Shown in pieces: positions 40,814-50,363 of a stretch of DNA of 52,563 bases. Source of the stretch: Parafrankia sp. EUN1f (lineage in GTDB: Bacteria > Actinomycetota > Actinomycetes > Frankiales > Frankiaceae); contig NZ_ADGX01000056.1 in NCBI RefSeq assembly GCF_000177675.1, positions 1 to 52,563 on the forward strand, in the 5' to 3' direction. The notes beneath the pieces were generated by a model. It ran no database searches and was not told the DNA's origin. It saw only the letters and a program-made list of their open reading frames with translations. The translations under genes were made by a program, and so were the position numbers. The number at the start of each line of letters is the position of its first letter. The first letter of the stretch is position 1.

Positions 40814-41410
40814 TCAGGTCCGCGCCGCCGCGCGCGACATGGTGTGCTCGACGACGGCGATCAGCGCGCTCTTGGTGGAGTCGCGGTTGCGCGCGTCGCA
40901 GGTGATGATCGGCACGGCCTGGCTGATCTGCAGCGCCTCCCGCACATCCTCGATGGAGTGCCGAAGGACGCCATCGAAGCAGTTCACCCCGATGACGAAG
41001 GGAAGCTGACGCTGCTCGAAGTAGTCGACCGCCGCGAAGCAGTCCGCGAGGCGCCGGGTGTCCGCCAGCACGATCGCGCCGATCGCACCCCGGACGATGT
41101 CGTCCCACATGAACCAGAACCGGTACTGCCCGGGGGTCCCGAACAGATAGAGGATCAGGTCCTCGTCCAGGGAGACACGGCCGAAGTCCATCGCCACGGT
41201 CGTGGTGGTCTTGTCAACGAGATGAGTGAGGTCGTCGACATGTGCGCCGGCCTCGGTCATGACGGCCTCGGTGCGCAGCGGGACGATCTCGGACACGGAG
41301 CCCACGAACGTCGTCTTGCCGGCGCCGAACCCACCCGCCACCACGATCTTGACAGACGTGGTGGCGACGGCGGAGTTGACCCGTCTGTGGTCAGAGCTTT
41401 CGAAGGCCAC
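40814..41410 (-). CDS. cvnD: Conservon GTPase CvnD (MglA-like)
   Basis: 198 residues from a GTG overlapping the end of cvnC by 20 nt. The P-loop is GGFGAGKT at 26-33, and LGTPGQYRFW-like YLFGTPGQYRFWFMWD is the G3 equivalent. The position of NKxD reads GVNCFDG, so the guanine-specificity motif is changed to NCFD. In Streptomyces conservons, CvnD is a GTPase that works with roadblock protein CvnB and sensor CvnA in a G-protein-like circuit affecting development and secondary metabolism. Last gene of the operon. Confidence 0.92.
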   Translation of the reverse strand: MAFESSDHRRVNSAVATTSVKIVVAGGFGAGKTTFVGSVSEIVPLRTEAVMTEAGAHVDDLTHLVDKTTTTVAMDFGRVSLDEDLILYLFGTPGQYRFWFMWDDIVRGAIGAIVLADTRRLADCFAAVDYFEQRQLPFVIGVNCFDGVLRHSIEDVREALQISQAVPIITCDARNRDSTKSALIAVVEHTMSRAAART

Positions 41411-41750
41411 TGAGAACCCTTTCGAGCAACGCGAGATCCGGCGCCTCATCGCGGTCCGGCTGCTGGTGGACGCGGACGAAGCCTTCGTCCGCCATGTCGC
41501 CTACCAGGACGCGGGCGACCCCGAGAGGCACCCTCAGACCGGCGGCGATCTCAGCGATTGACCGCACCTGCCGGCACATGGCAGCGATGGTCTGCTGCTC
41601 CAGGTTGAGGCTTAGTGCCCGCTCCTCACCGAGCGGGGTTGTGAAGACGAGTGCCTCTATGGCGAGCTCGTAACGGGACCGAGTCCGCCCACCGGTCATC
41701 GCATAGGGGCGGACGACCGGTCCGGGCGCGTTCTCGGGATCGATGCTCAC
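41391..41750 (-). CDS. cvnC: Conservon protein CvnC (DUF742)
   Basis: 119 residues from GTG. VVRPYAMTGGRTRSRYELAIEALV is the DUF742 start, followed by a winged-helix-like region EQQTIAAMCRQVRSIAEIAAGLRVPLGVARVLVGDM in the usual breaks and the basic end LLERVLSGLRKL. The exact role is unknown; it is always found between the roadblock and GTPase genes of conservons. It starts 25 bp after cvnB. Confidence 0.93.
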   Translation of the reverse strand: MSIDPENAPGPVVRPYAMTGGRTRSRYELAIEALVFTTPLGEERALSLNLEQQTIAAMCRQVRSIAEIAAGLRVPLGVARVLVGDMADEGFVRVHQQPDRDEAPDLALLERVLSGLRKL

Positions 41751-41775
41751 CCTGACTCCCTGGACCTACCCACAT

Positions 41776-42198
41776 TCACCGCGGAAGCGTTCCCTGCAGC
41801 TCGGCTCGCAGAGCCGGAGTGAGGACGTCCTTGGCACGGGTGACGAGCAACGCCATCTCGTAGCCGACAAGGCCGATGTCGCAGGACGGCGCGGCGAGTA
41901 CCGCCATGCTGGCCCCGTCGCTGATGGCCATGATGAACAGGAAGCCGAGTTCCATCTCGACGACGGTCTGCGTCACGGCTCCGGCCTCGAACACCCGGGC
42001 GGCGCCGCCTGTGAGGCTCACCAGCCCAGAGGCGACCGCAGCGAGCTGGTCGGCCCGGTCCCGGGGGAAACCGTCCGAAACAGCCAACAACAGTCCGTCG
42101 GCGGAAACCACCACGGTGTGGGCGACGCCCGGAACCCGGTCAACAAAGTTGTTGATCAACCAGTTGAGGTTCTGAGCCTCGGTACTCACGGGTGTCAC
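41776..42198 (-). CDS. cvnB: Conservon roadblock/LC7 protein CvnB
   Basis: 140 residues. AQNLNWLINNFVDRVPGVAHTVVVSADGLLLA is the roadblock signature, then DQLAAVASGLVSLTGGAARVF and VVEMELGFLFIMAISDGASM. It is homologous in fold to MglB, the regulator of the MglA GTPase, and so is the probable GTPase-activating partner of CvnD. The GTG start overlaps the cvnA stop by 4 nt. A second GTG three codons in (42189) is possible. Confidence 0.93.
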   Translation of the reverse strand: MTPVSTEAQNLNWLINNFVDRVPGVAHTVVVSADGLLLAVSDGFPRDRADQLAAVASGLVSLTGGAARVFEAGAVTQTVVEMELGFLFIMAISDGASMAVLAAPSCDIGLVGYEMALLVTRAKDVLTPALRAELQGTLPR

Positions 42199-45100
42199 CG
42201 TTCCTCCTGCGCGTCACGTCGGGGGTTCCTCGTGGTGTCGACTCCGACATCACGTCCCTGCCGCACGCCCTGGTAGAAGCTGGCGAGCCGTCCACCGACA
42301 GCCTCTGGCGAGCGTGTCGTCGGCTCGGGGGGACGCCGGCGGGGCGCTGGTTCGGCGCTGCCGGGCACGAGATGGGTCATGGGAACTCGAACCGGAAGTC
42401 CGGACCGTGTGGTGCCGCCGGTGCTGGGCTGACGGAGCTGCTCCGCGGCCTTCCAGCCCTCGTCACCCGCGGAAGACCAGGAGCCGTCGGCGGTCTGCCC
42501 GGCGGCCGGCCCGGTGGGGGTCAGGCGCTGCGGCCCGGTCTGCGGCATCGGCCGCGGCGCCTGTGCCGCCGCGGGTGCCGGAATCCCGGCCCCTGGGCGG
42601 CGCATCCCCCGAGCGGGGGATTCGAGAAGGGGTTCGCCCCGCGTCGGTACCCGCGGTGCGGCCGCCGGTGGCATACCCGGGCGGGCTGGTGCCTGCGGCT
42701 GGGCCCGCCGCGGCAGGGGCGTCCCCAACACCGATGCGGCCGCCGCTCCGGTCATGCCCTGACCGCGGACAGGGCCCGGCCGGACCGGGGCCTGCTGGAC
42801 CGGGGCCTGCTGGACCGGGGCCTGCTGGCCGTCGGCGGGCTCGGGTGTCCTGCGCTGGAACCAGGCCGAGACCGAATCGAAGATCGGCGTGGTGAGGGCG
42901 TCGTCCCCCTCCTGCTCGTCCGCGACGATCTCGCCGGTGTCCTCTCCGCCCCCGAAGGCGGACCGGGCGAGCGGGCCGCTCTGCGTCGGGTCCACCCCCC
43001 GGTTGCTCCGGAAGGCCGCGGCGAGGTTCGGGCCGGTCTGGGGGAACGCGTCGTTCGGTTCGGGGCTGGGTCGGCTGGGCGCGCGGTTGAAGACCCCGCC
43101 CGGCCGCTGCAGAGCGTCGGTGTCCGGCTCGCTGTACATCTGGGTGGGGCCGGTGACCGGCCCGACGGGCAGCGGACCGGAGGGCGGTGCCTCGTCGTAG
43201 CGGCCATCCATGAGGGGAAAGCCGCCGGTGTCCGTGGAGAAGCCACCGGTGTCGAGGGAGTAGCCGCCGGTGTCCGTGGAGAAGCCACCGGTGTCGGCGA
43301 GGTCCGGGCCGGGCTCCGGTGCCTGCTCCAGCTCACGTCGCCCCGTTGGAGGCGCGTAGGCGCGGGGCTGCTCGCCGGAGCCCGGCCCGCCGTAGCCGGC
43401 GCCGTCGCGGTAGGGCAGCGGAAGCGGACCGGAGTTGAAGGCCTCCAGGGAGAACTCGCCGGAGTCCTCCGGGCCGCGCCCGTGCATCGGGTAGGAGCCG
43501 GTCGAGTCGCCGCCGCCTGGTTCGGCACCGGCGGGAGCCCGGTCAGAGGTGTTGTCCCGGTAGCCGCGGGGGTCACGCGCGTACTGGCCGTTGCGGTCGG
43601 ACCGGTCCGACCGGTCCGACCGGGAGCCGTCGAACAGCGACGCCCCGCCGGGGGTGGCGAAGCCTCCGGTCGCCGGCGGCCCGAAACCGGGGTCCCGGGC
43701 GAGCCCGTTGCTGGCGGGCGCGAACGAGGAGCCGCCGGCCGCCGAGGCTGCCGCTGGATCGACGACGGGGCTGAAGTTCGTGGTCTGCAGGCCTGCTCCC
43801 AGCCCGTTGCGCTCGGGGGCGGGGGAAGGGCGTTCCCGCGGGCGGGAGGGAGGGCGGGGCTGGCGGCGGCATCCCGACCACCCGTGGCCGGGCTGAGGGC
43901 CGCCGGGCGCGGGCCGCCCGGGACGGCGCCGCTGTCACCGGTGACCAGTTTCGCGGGCAGCCGGACAACCGCGGTGATGCCGCCGGAGGCGGACTCGCGC
44001 AGCTGGACGCGGATGCCGTGCCGGCTGGCCAGCCGACCGACGGCGAACAGACCCATGGTCCGGGAGACGGAGACGTCGACGACCGGCGGATTGGCGAGGC
44101 GGTCGTTGACCCGCTCGAGCTCCTTCGCGGGCATGCCGATGCCCTGGTCCTCGATCTCGATCATGGCGCCGGCGCCCGGGCCGAGTGAGTGGCTGGAGAC
44201 CAGGACGTCCGTGACCGGTGGGGAGTAGGACGTGGCGTTCTCGAGCAGCTCGGCGATCAGGTGGACGACGTCGCTCACACCGCTGCCGGCGATGGAGACC
44301 GGCGCGGCACCGGTCTGCTTCACCCGGGTGTACTGCTCCACCTCGGAGATGGCCGCGAGGACGACCTCGTTGACCGGGACGGGGTGGGTCCACCGCCGCG
44401 CGGTGTCCGTGCCGGCGAGAACCAGCAGCGACTCGTTGTTCCGCCGCATACGGGTGGCGAGGTGGTCGAGCTTGAAGAGGTTGGCGAGCTGGTCCGGGTC
44501 CTGCTCACGGTTCTCCAGATCGTCGATCAGGCGGAGCTGCCGCTCGACGAGTCCCTGGCTTCGCCGGGAGAGGTTCACGAACATCGCGTTGACGTTGTTC
44601 CGCAGGACGGCCTGCTCGGAGGCGAGCCGGACCGCCTCCCGGTGGACCGCGTCGAACGCCCGCGCGACTTCACCGATCTCCTCGTCGGAGTCGATACCGA
44701 TCGGCTCGACGTCGTCGTTGAGGGTCTGATCACTGGAGTCGCGCAGTCGGCGGACGGCGTCGGGCAGCCGGCGGCCGGCGACGTCGAGTGCGGCCGTTCG
44801 CAGCGAGAGCAGCGGCCGGACCAGCGACCGGGCGACGACCACGGCCGCCAGCAGGGCGCTGGCGAGAATGAAGACGATCAGCAGACCGGAGAGCAGCGCG
44901 CCGCGCTGAATGCTGCCGCGCAGCTCGTCCACCCGATTGTCGATGTCGTCGAGCAGGGTGACGTCCACCTCGGAGCTGAGGTTGATCCATTCCTGGGTGG
45001 CTCGCGCCCACTTCTCCGACGGCGGAGACGCGAGCTTTTGGCCGGTGGTGGCCTCGAGTATCTGCTCCGTGTAGAGATCAGTGCTCTTGATGTCCAGGCT

Positions 45101-46021
45101 CTCGTCGGGGTTGAGCTTCTCCCGGAAGCGGGCGAGCTGAGCGGGAGTTGCGTCTTCCTCGAACGCACGGACCAGCTCGATCCGCTGTGAGTGAGCGGTG
45201 AGGAACTCGCGGTAGTCGTCGGTCGAGAATGGATCAGCGCTCAGGATGACGCTGTACGCGAGGGTCTGCGTCGTCGCGATTTCCTCGTTCGCGCGAACGA
45301 GGTGATCGGCGGCGTTGACGCTGCGCAGCAGCGCCGGATCGTCATTTCCCTGGGGGATCAGGACCACCAGATCGATCAGGGAGGTGATCAGGGGTGAATA
45401 GGCGGCGCGCACCGAGCTCGGGTCCGCCATGCTGGTGCTGGCCTTGCGCAGGTTGGCCAGATGGCCCAGGGCGTTGGTGGTGTCACGCAGCGAGTTGCGG
45501 ACCTCGGGCCCGAAGGACCCCTCGTGCCGCTTGACGATGTTCTGGTAGCTGGTGAGCGCGTCGTTCGTCGCCGTCTGCCGGGCGGCCACGGAGGCCACGG
45601 CACTGCTCCCGCTGCCGCCACCGCTGCTGCTGCCGCTGGAGGCGATCCTGCCGGCGGTGTAGGTCCGCTCCTCCTGCAGGGCGTGGACGAGGGTGGACGC
45701 CGATCGGTTGATCTCGATGAGGTCGCGGATCCGGTTGACGTCCCGAGTGCTGGTCAGCACGGAGGCCGCCTGGATCGAGGAGTTGACCAGGATGGCCACG
45801 ACGGGCACGGCGAGAATCGCGATCAGCTTGGTGCGTACCCGCCAGTTGGTCGGGTCGGTCACCGTCTGACGAAGGCCGCGCCCACCGGCTCGTTCCGGTC
45901 GTGGCGGCGTCGGGGGCTGGTCGCCGTGGTGTCCGTTGTCTTCCACGGACGAACCAGCGGCAGCCATGGGCGGCTGGTCTGTGGCCATGCCCGTGCTGCT
46001 GGCCATCGGTTGTCTGCGCAC
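42195..46021 (-). CDS. cvnA: Conservon sensor kinase-like protein CvnA, frameshifted
   Basis: The GTG at 46021 is preceded by GAAGG. TM1 (AILAVPVVAILVNSSI) and TM2 (GLLIVFILASALLAAVVVA) flank a nitrate/nitrite-sensing-type helical outer domain. A HAMP-like segment, the DHLATRMRRNNESLL helix and an ATPase domain follow (IAELLENATSYSPP; IEIEDQGIGMP; GLFAVGRLASRHGI). After RLPAKLVTGDSG the first frame loses sense. The family C-terminus (SVSAWFQRR, GLPVRVPMTHLVPG, AVGGRLASFYQGVRQGR) continues in another frame, requiring one extra base between about 43940 and 43800. The run G5-C-G5 at 43815-43825 is the likeliest place. The Pro-rich tail has TDTGGF and QQAPV repeats. Confidence 0.85.
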
Positions 46022-46431
46022 GTACCTTCGCAACCTCTCCGCCAGCCTCCCGGAACAGGTCGTACCAGGATGGCTCGGTATCGGGCCCGGATGTCCCTCA
46101 CAACGCACCTTAGCGGGACGTAGTGAGCATCCGAAAGGCGCCCACCGTACGCCCGTTGTGGGTCACGGGCCAGTTGTGGGCGGTTTGCGCCCGAGTTTGT
46201 CACCGATGCCCATCTCGGTGGGCACTGTGGGTCGAGCTGATCCATGGGTTGGCCGCATCGATCGCGGGTGAGGACGTTCATGGACCTTTCGATCGGATCA
46301 CGCATCACGGTCTTCGCGAGTCCTTCGCCGGTCGGTTCGTCCGGACGAGCCGAAGACGTCTCCAATGTGCCGCCGCCGGGCGGCGCGCGCCACCCGGCAC
46401 GCATCCGCGTCGGCGTCCGTAGGCTTGATGA
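46022..46431. other. Divergent control region of the conservon and guaA
   Basis: About 410 bp, no gene. On the minus strand TAAGGT (near 46112) could be a -10 box for the cvn operon. GTTGTGGG occurs at 46154-46161 and 46173-46180. The guaA -10 box lies at the right end. Confidence 0.35.
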
Positions 46432-46434
46432 GTG
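46420..46434 (+). promoter_or_regulatory. Leaderless -10 box for guaA
   Basis: TAGGCT (46420-46425), 6 nt, then GTG at 46432; TCCG precedes it as at tsaB. No ribosome binding site. Confidence 0.55.
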
Positions 46435-48035
46435 AACGAGTCACCTCGTGGCAGCTATGGCTCCACCGATGCACATCCCGGATACGACACCGTTCTTGTG
46501 ATCGACTTCGGTGCGCAGTACGCCCAGTTGATCGCTCGCCGTGTGCGTGAGTGCCATGTGTACTCGGAGATCGTCCCGTGGGATATGCCGGTCGCGGAGA
46601 TCCTGGCTCGCCGTCCGGCAGCGTTGATCCTTTCGGGCGGCCCGAAGTCGGTCTACTCGCCGGGCGCCCCGCGGGTCGATCCGGCCCTCTTCTCCGCCGG
46701 GATCCCGGTCCTCGGGATCTGCTACGGCCACCAGGTGATGGCCCAGGCGCTGGAGGGGACGGTCGCGCGTACCGGCACCGCCGAGTACGGGGCGACCCGC
46801 CTGCAGGTGAGCGACCCCGGAGTGCTCTTCGACGGGCTCGCCGTCTCCCAGCAGGTGTGGATGTCCCACGGTGACTCGGTGACGGCGGCGCCCCCCGGGT
46901 TCAGGGTGACGGCATCGACCCCGTCGACGCCGGTCGCGGCGTTCGAGGATCCCGATCGTCGCCTCTACGGCGTGCAGTTCCATCCCGAGGTCGTCCACAG
47001 CGAGCGGGGGATGGACGTCCTGCGTCACTTCCTGCTGGCGGGAGCGGGCTGCCGGCCGTCCTGGACGATGCTCAACATCGTCGACGAGGCGGTTGCCGCG
47101 GTGCGCAAGCAGGTGGGCGGCGGTCGCCTTATCTGTGGTCTGTCTGGCGGCGTCGACTCGGCGGTGGCGGCCGCGTTGGTGCAGCGGGCCGTCGGGGATG
47201 CGTTGACCTGCGTGTTCGTCGACCATGGCCTGCTCCGGGCGGGGAGGCCGAGCAGGTCGAACGCGACTTCGTCGCCTCGACCGGCGTCGAACTGGTGCAT
47301 GTGAAGGCGGCCGACCGGTTCGCGGCGGCGCTGGCCGGTGTCACCGATCCCGAGCAGAAGCGGAAGATCATCGGCCGTGAGTTCATCCGGGTCTTCGAGG
47401 AGGCCGCCCGGGAGCTCGACGCGCGGGCCGAGGCCGAGGGCGCCAGGATCGGATTCCTTGTGCAGGGCACGCTGTATCCCGACGTCATCGAGTCCGGCTC
47501 ACCGACCGCGGCAAAGATCAAGTCCCACCACAATGTCGGTGGCCTTCCCGACGACCTGCAGTTCGCGCTGGTCGAGCCACTGCGCACGCTTTTCAAGGAC
47601 GAGGTCCGCCACCTCGGCGAGGAGCTCGGGCTTCCCGAGGAGATCGTCTGGCGCCAGCCTTTCCCCGGGCCCGGGCTCGCCGTGCGGATCATCGGAGAGG
47701 TGACGCCCGAGCGGCTCGACATCGTGCGCGCCGCCGACGCGGTGGTCCGCGAGGAGATCCGCCGGGCCGGGCTCGACCGCGAGATCTGGCAGGTCTTCGC
47801 GGTGCTGCTCGCGGATGTTCGATCAGTGGGGGTCCAGGGTGACGAGCGGACCTACGGTTGCCCGGTGGTTCTTCGTGCCGTGACCAGTGAGGACGCGATG
47901 ACGGCCGACTGGGCCCGGCTGCCTGCCGCGTTGCTGGAGCGCATCAGCAACCGGGTCGTCAACGAGGTGCCGCAGGTGAACCGGGTCGTCTACGACATCA
48001 CGTCGAAGCCGCCCGGCACGATTGAGTGGGAGTAA
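46432..48035 (+). CDS. guaA: GMP synthase (glutamine-hydrolysing), frameshifted
   Basis: The glutaminase domain has [20 protein letters not shown], the nucleophile in [13 protein letters not shown] and HPEV. The ATP pyrophosphatase P-loop is [15 protein letters not shown]. After [12 protein letters not shown] the frame breaks at 47240-47247 (GCGGGGAGG): one more G gives [20 protein letters not shown] and then open sequence to PGTIEWE, about 534 residues in all, the family length. As given, the first frame stops at 47302-47304. All domains are otherwise intact, and the enzyme makes GMP from XMP, so this is probably a sequencing undercall rather than a dead gene. Confidence 0.9.
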
Positions 48036-48047
48036 GGCGATCGGTTT

Positions 48048-48079
48048 CGGTGTAGCCGGCTGGTCCGCCGGCTACACCG
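48048..48079 (+). terminator. Terminator after guaA
   Basis: CGGTGTAGCCGGC (48048-48060) pairs perfectly with GCCGGCTACACCG (48067-48079). Confidence 0.75.
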
Positions 48080-48642
48080 CCGGACCGTCGACGGCGGCCT
48101 CGGCGCAAGGTGTTGGGAGTTACATGTCCCTATATTGCCGTCAGGTGTCGATCCTCGTGGGTTTTGTGTCGTTTCGTGGCTGTTTGTGGGTTCGCAGTGG
48201 CCCGCCGACATGGCGATGGGCGCCGAAGCATTCCGCGGATGTCCGTCTGGAGGCTCTCCGGGGGTCGACCTCGGTGCGGACTTCATAGGCCTTGTCCGGC
48301 CTAGTCCGGTGCCATCGTGAGCCACCCGCGCTCGGTCGAGACATAGGTTTGGGTGCGCTGGCGGAAGGTATTCCGCTCGGATGTTCGAGGCGAGTTCATA
48401 CGATCCCGGCGGCCGGTGTTTTGTGTCGGGGAGTTGCCGCTCGGTGGCAATAAACCTCGGATGCGATCCGGCGATTCCCCGTGGGGAACATAACGAACCG
48501 GACATTACGGATATTTAGTGGAGTATGACAGTGCTGTCTTCGGCTCACAACGGCGATCCCGTCGGAGTGGAACCGCCCGGTGTCGGGCTGGTCGCGGACG
48601 GCTCTGTCGCCCGGACGAAGCGTCCCCTGCCGGCCGGCCGGT
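48080..48642. other. AT-richer spacer downstream of guaA
   Basis: About 560 bp of lower GC than its surroundings. TTCCCC-GT-GGGGAA (48475-48488) is a perfect palindrome. A 60-codon frame starts at 48525 behind GTGGAG and ends at the same stop as the leader peptide (48707); it could be an alternative, longer leader. No other gene is supported. Confidence 0.4.
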
Positions 48643-48671
48643 TTGACTACGTCCGCGCCGCGGCGCACTCT
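48643..48671 (+). promoter_or_regulatory. Promoter of the threonine dehydratase leader
   Basis: TTGACT (48643-48648), a 17-bp spacer and CACTCT (48666-48671). The predicted start is 6-7 nt on, at the GTG of the leader peptide (48678). Confidence 0.5.
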
Positions 48672-48677
48672 AGAGGT

Positions 48678-48707
48678 GTGCCGCTGTTCCTCATGGTGAT
48701 TACGTAG
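48678..48707 (+). CDS. Candidate leader peptide of a threonine dehydratase attenuator
   Basis: GTG followed by codons for Pro-Leu-Phe-Leu-Met-Val-Ile-Thr and a TAG stop, nine residues. Leu, Val, Ile and Thr are the substrate and end products linked to threonine dehydratase and branched-chain amino acid synthesis. The stop codon touches the first base of the following hairpin, as expected for ribosome-controlled attenuation. It would be translated from a leaderless transcript. It is also the last part of a longer in-frame reading from 48525. Confidence 0.6.
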   Translation: MPLFLMVIT

Positions 48708-48768
48708 GCGCGCGACGCCCGAGAGGGTCGCGCGCCAAGCCCTTCCGCCCATCGGCGGGGGGCTTTTT
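48707..48768 (+). promoter_or_regulatory. Attenuator: two hairpins and T-tract before threonine dehydratase
   Basis: Hairpin 1: GGCGCGCGAC (48707-48716) with GTCGCGCGCC (48727-48736). Hairpin 2, the terminator: AAGCCC-TT-CCGCC (48737-48749) with GGCGG-G-GGGCTT (48754-48765), ending in TTTTT (48764-48768). GAGGG (48723-48727) can instead pair with CCCTT (48740-48744), disrupting both. This is the only terminator with a real T-tract that I found here. Confidence 0.65.
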
Positions 48769-48822
48769 CGTTTGCCGCGGCCGCAGGGGTGAGGTGGCCG
48801 CCGAGCCACCAGGAGAGTGTCG

Positions 48823-50217
48823 ATGACATCACCATCCGTAAGAAGGCCGCCGGCTGACGGCGCCGGGTCCTCCCGCGCGGACGACCCGACCGACGCCGAC
48901 GGCGCCGGAGAACGCCAGGGCGGGGCAGCGGGGGCCCTCGCCCGGATCAGTCCGCAGTCAGCCGTGCCGGCGCCGGAACGCGCCCGAGGCCCGCTGCCCG
49001 CCCACCGCTCGTCCGGTGGGCGCACCGCTCCCCGTGCCCGCGGTTGTGACGCGGCCGGGCTGCGTCCCGCCGGCCTGCCTGCCAGCTCGGGGCTGGCTGG
49101 CACCACTGGCCTGGCTGGCAGCTTCGGCCTGTCCGGTGGTCCTGTCCGCTCTGGCGTTTGCGGCCTGCCGGTCGACCTCGCCGAGGTCACCGCGGCCGCC
49201 GGGTGGCTGGGCGGTGTGGCGCGCCGTACCCGGGTCGTGCCGGCGGCCGGGAGTCTGACCGGGCATGTCGGTGCGCCGGTCTGGCTCAAGTGCGAGCACG
49301 AGCAGCACACCGGTTCGTTCAAGTTGCGGGGCGCGTTCAACCGGATCGCGACCGCGGGGCCGCGGGCACGCGCGCGGGGAGTCGTCGCGGCGAGCGCCGG
49401 CAACCACGCCCAGGGCGTCGCCTTCGCGGCGGCTCACTTCGGCGTCGCCGCGACCATCTTCGTGCCCGAGGGTGCGAACCCGGCCAAGGTCGCGCGTACC
49501 CGCGCGCTGGGCGCCCGCGTCGAGCACGTGCCGGGAGGCGTCGACGCCGCGCTGAGAGCCGCCGACGCCTTCGCCGCCGCCAGCGGTGGGCTGCTGGTCC
49601 ACCCGTTCGACGACGTGGCTGTCATCGCGGGCCAGGCAACGATCGGGCTGGAGCTCCTGGAGCAGGTGCCGGAGCTTTCGACAGTGATCGTCGGGGTGGG
49701 TGGTGGTGGTCTGCTGAGTGGTCTGGCGGTGGCGCTCAGGGGCCTGCGGCCGGACGTTCGCGTGATCGGTGTCCAGGCAGCCGCCGCGCCGGCGTTCGCG
49801 TCGTCCTTTCACACCGGCCGCCGCCTGGTCGTCCCACCGGGCGCTCCCGGTACCGGCACGGGCTCCGGCACCGATGCCTGCCAGGCCGGGGCAGCCACGG
49901 GAACCGTGGCCGACGGCATGGCGGTCGGCGCGCCCGGCCGGCTTACCCTGGCACTGGCCGAACGGCTGGTGGATGACGTCGTCACGGTCGACGAGGACGC
50001 GTTCTGGGAGGCGATGGTCGCGCTGCGGCGGTCGGGCCACCGGGTGGAGCCCGCAGGAGCCGCCGGTGTCGCGGCCCTGCTGCGGATGCCCCGGCTCGCC
50101 CACGGCGCCACGGCGGTGGTGCTCTCCGGCGGCAACCTCGACCCCGCGGTGGACGCGAGGGTGGCCGCGCTCGCGGCCGGCGCGTCCGCGGGCGCTCGGA
50201 CGAACGCGCCTGGGTGA
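48823..50217 (+). CDS. ilvA: Threonine ammonia-lyase (threonine dehydratase), PLP-dependent
   Basis: 464 residues from the ATG at 48823, behind AGGAGAG. The first 110 residues are disordered, with Gly-Leu repeats (SGLAGTTGLAGSFGL). The catalytic fold has PLP Lys167 in HTGSFKLRGAFNR, SAGNHAQGVAFAA, and the phosphate loop VGVGGGGLLSGLAVAL. There is no C-terminal ACT domain, so no direct allosteric feedback by isoleucine is expected; the upstream attenuator may replace it. A Gly/Thr/Ala insert lies at about 340-363. Serine/threonine racemase or catabolic dehydratase are alternatives, but the leader's Ile/Val/Leu/Thr codons favour isoleucine synthesis. Confidence 0.88.
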   Translation: MTSPSVRRPPADGAGSSRADDPTDADGAGERQGGAAGALARISPQSAVPAPERARGPLPAHRSSGGRTAPRARGCDAAGLRPAGLPASSGLAGTTGLAGSFGLSGGPVRSGVCGLPVDLAEVTAAAGWLGGVARRTRVVPAAGSLTGHVGAPVWLKCEHEQHTGSFKLRGAFNRIATAGPRARARGVVAASAGNHAQGVAFAAAHFGVAATIFVPEGANPAKVARTRALGARVEHVPGGVDAALRAADAFAAASGGLLVHPFDDVAVIAGQATIGLELLEQVPELSTVIVGVGGGGLLSGLAVALRGLRPDVRVIGVQAAAAPAFASSFHTGRRLVVPPGAPGTGTGSGTDACQAGAATGTVADGMAVGAPGRLTLALAERLVDDVVTVDEDAFWEAMVALRRSGHRVEPAGAAGVAALLRMPRLAHGATAVVLSGGNLDPAVDARVAALAAGASAGARTNAPG

Positions 50218-50363
50218 CCGCGTCCGGGGTGAAAGCGTCCGGACCCGAGCGCCGACCCGCGGGCCGAGCATGGAAGTGTCGGACCCGCCCGGCATCATGG
50301 CGCTGTGGTTGACCTGGCCACCGCGTCGGGCGGTTCGTCCGTCGAACGTACGATCGAGGTCTG

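Noticed and set aside
42752-43800. Continuation of the first cvnA frame to 42752
   Set aside because: After about 43800 this frame becomes Arg/Ser/Pro/Thr-rich without motifs, while the other frame carries the conserved conservon C-terminus.
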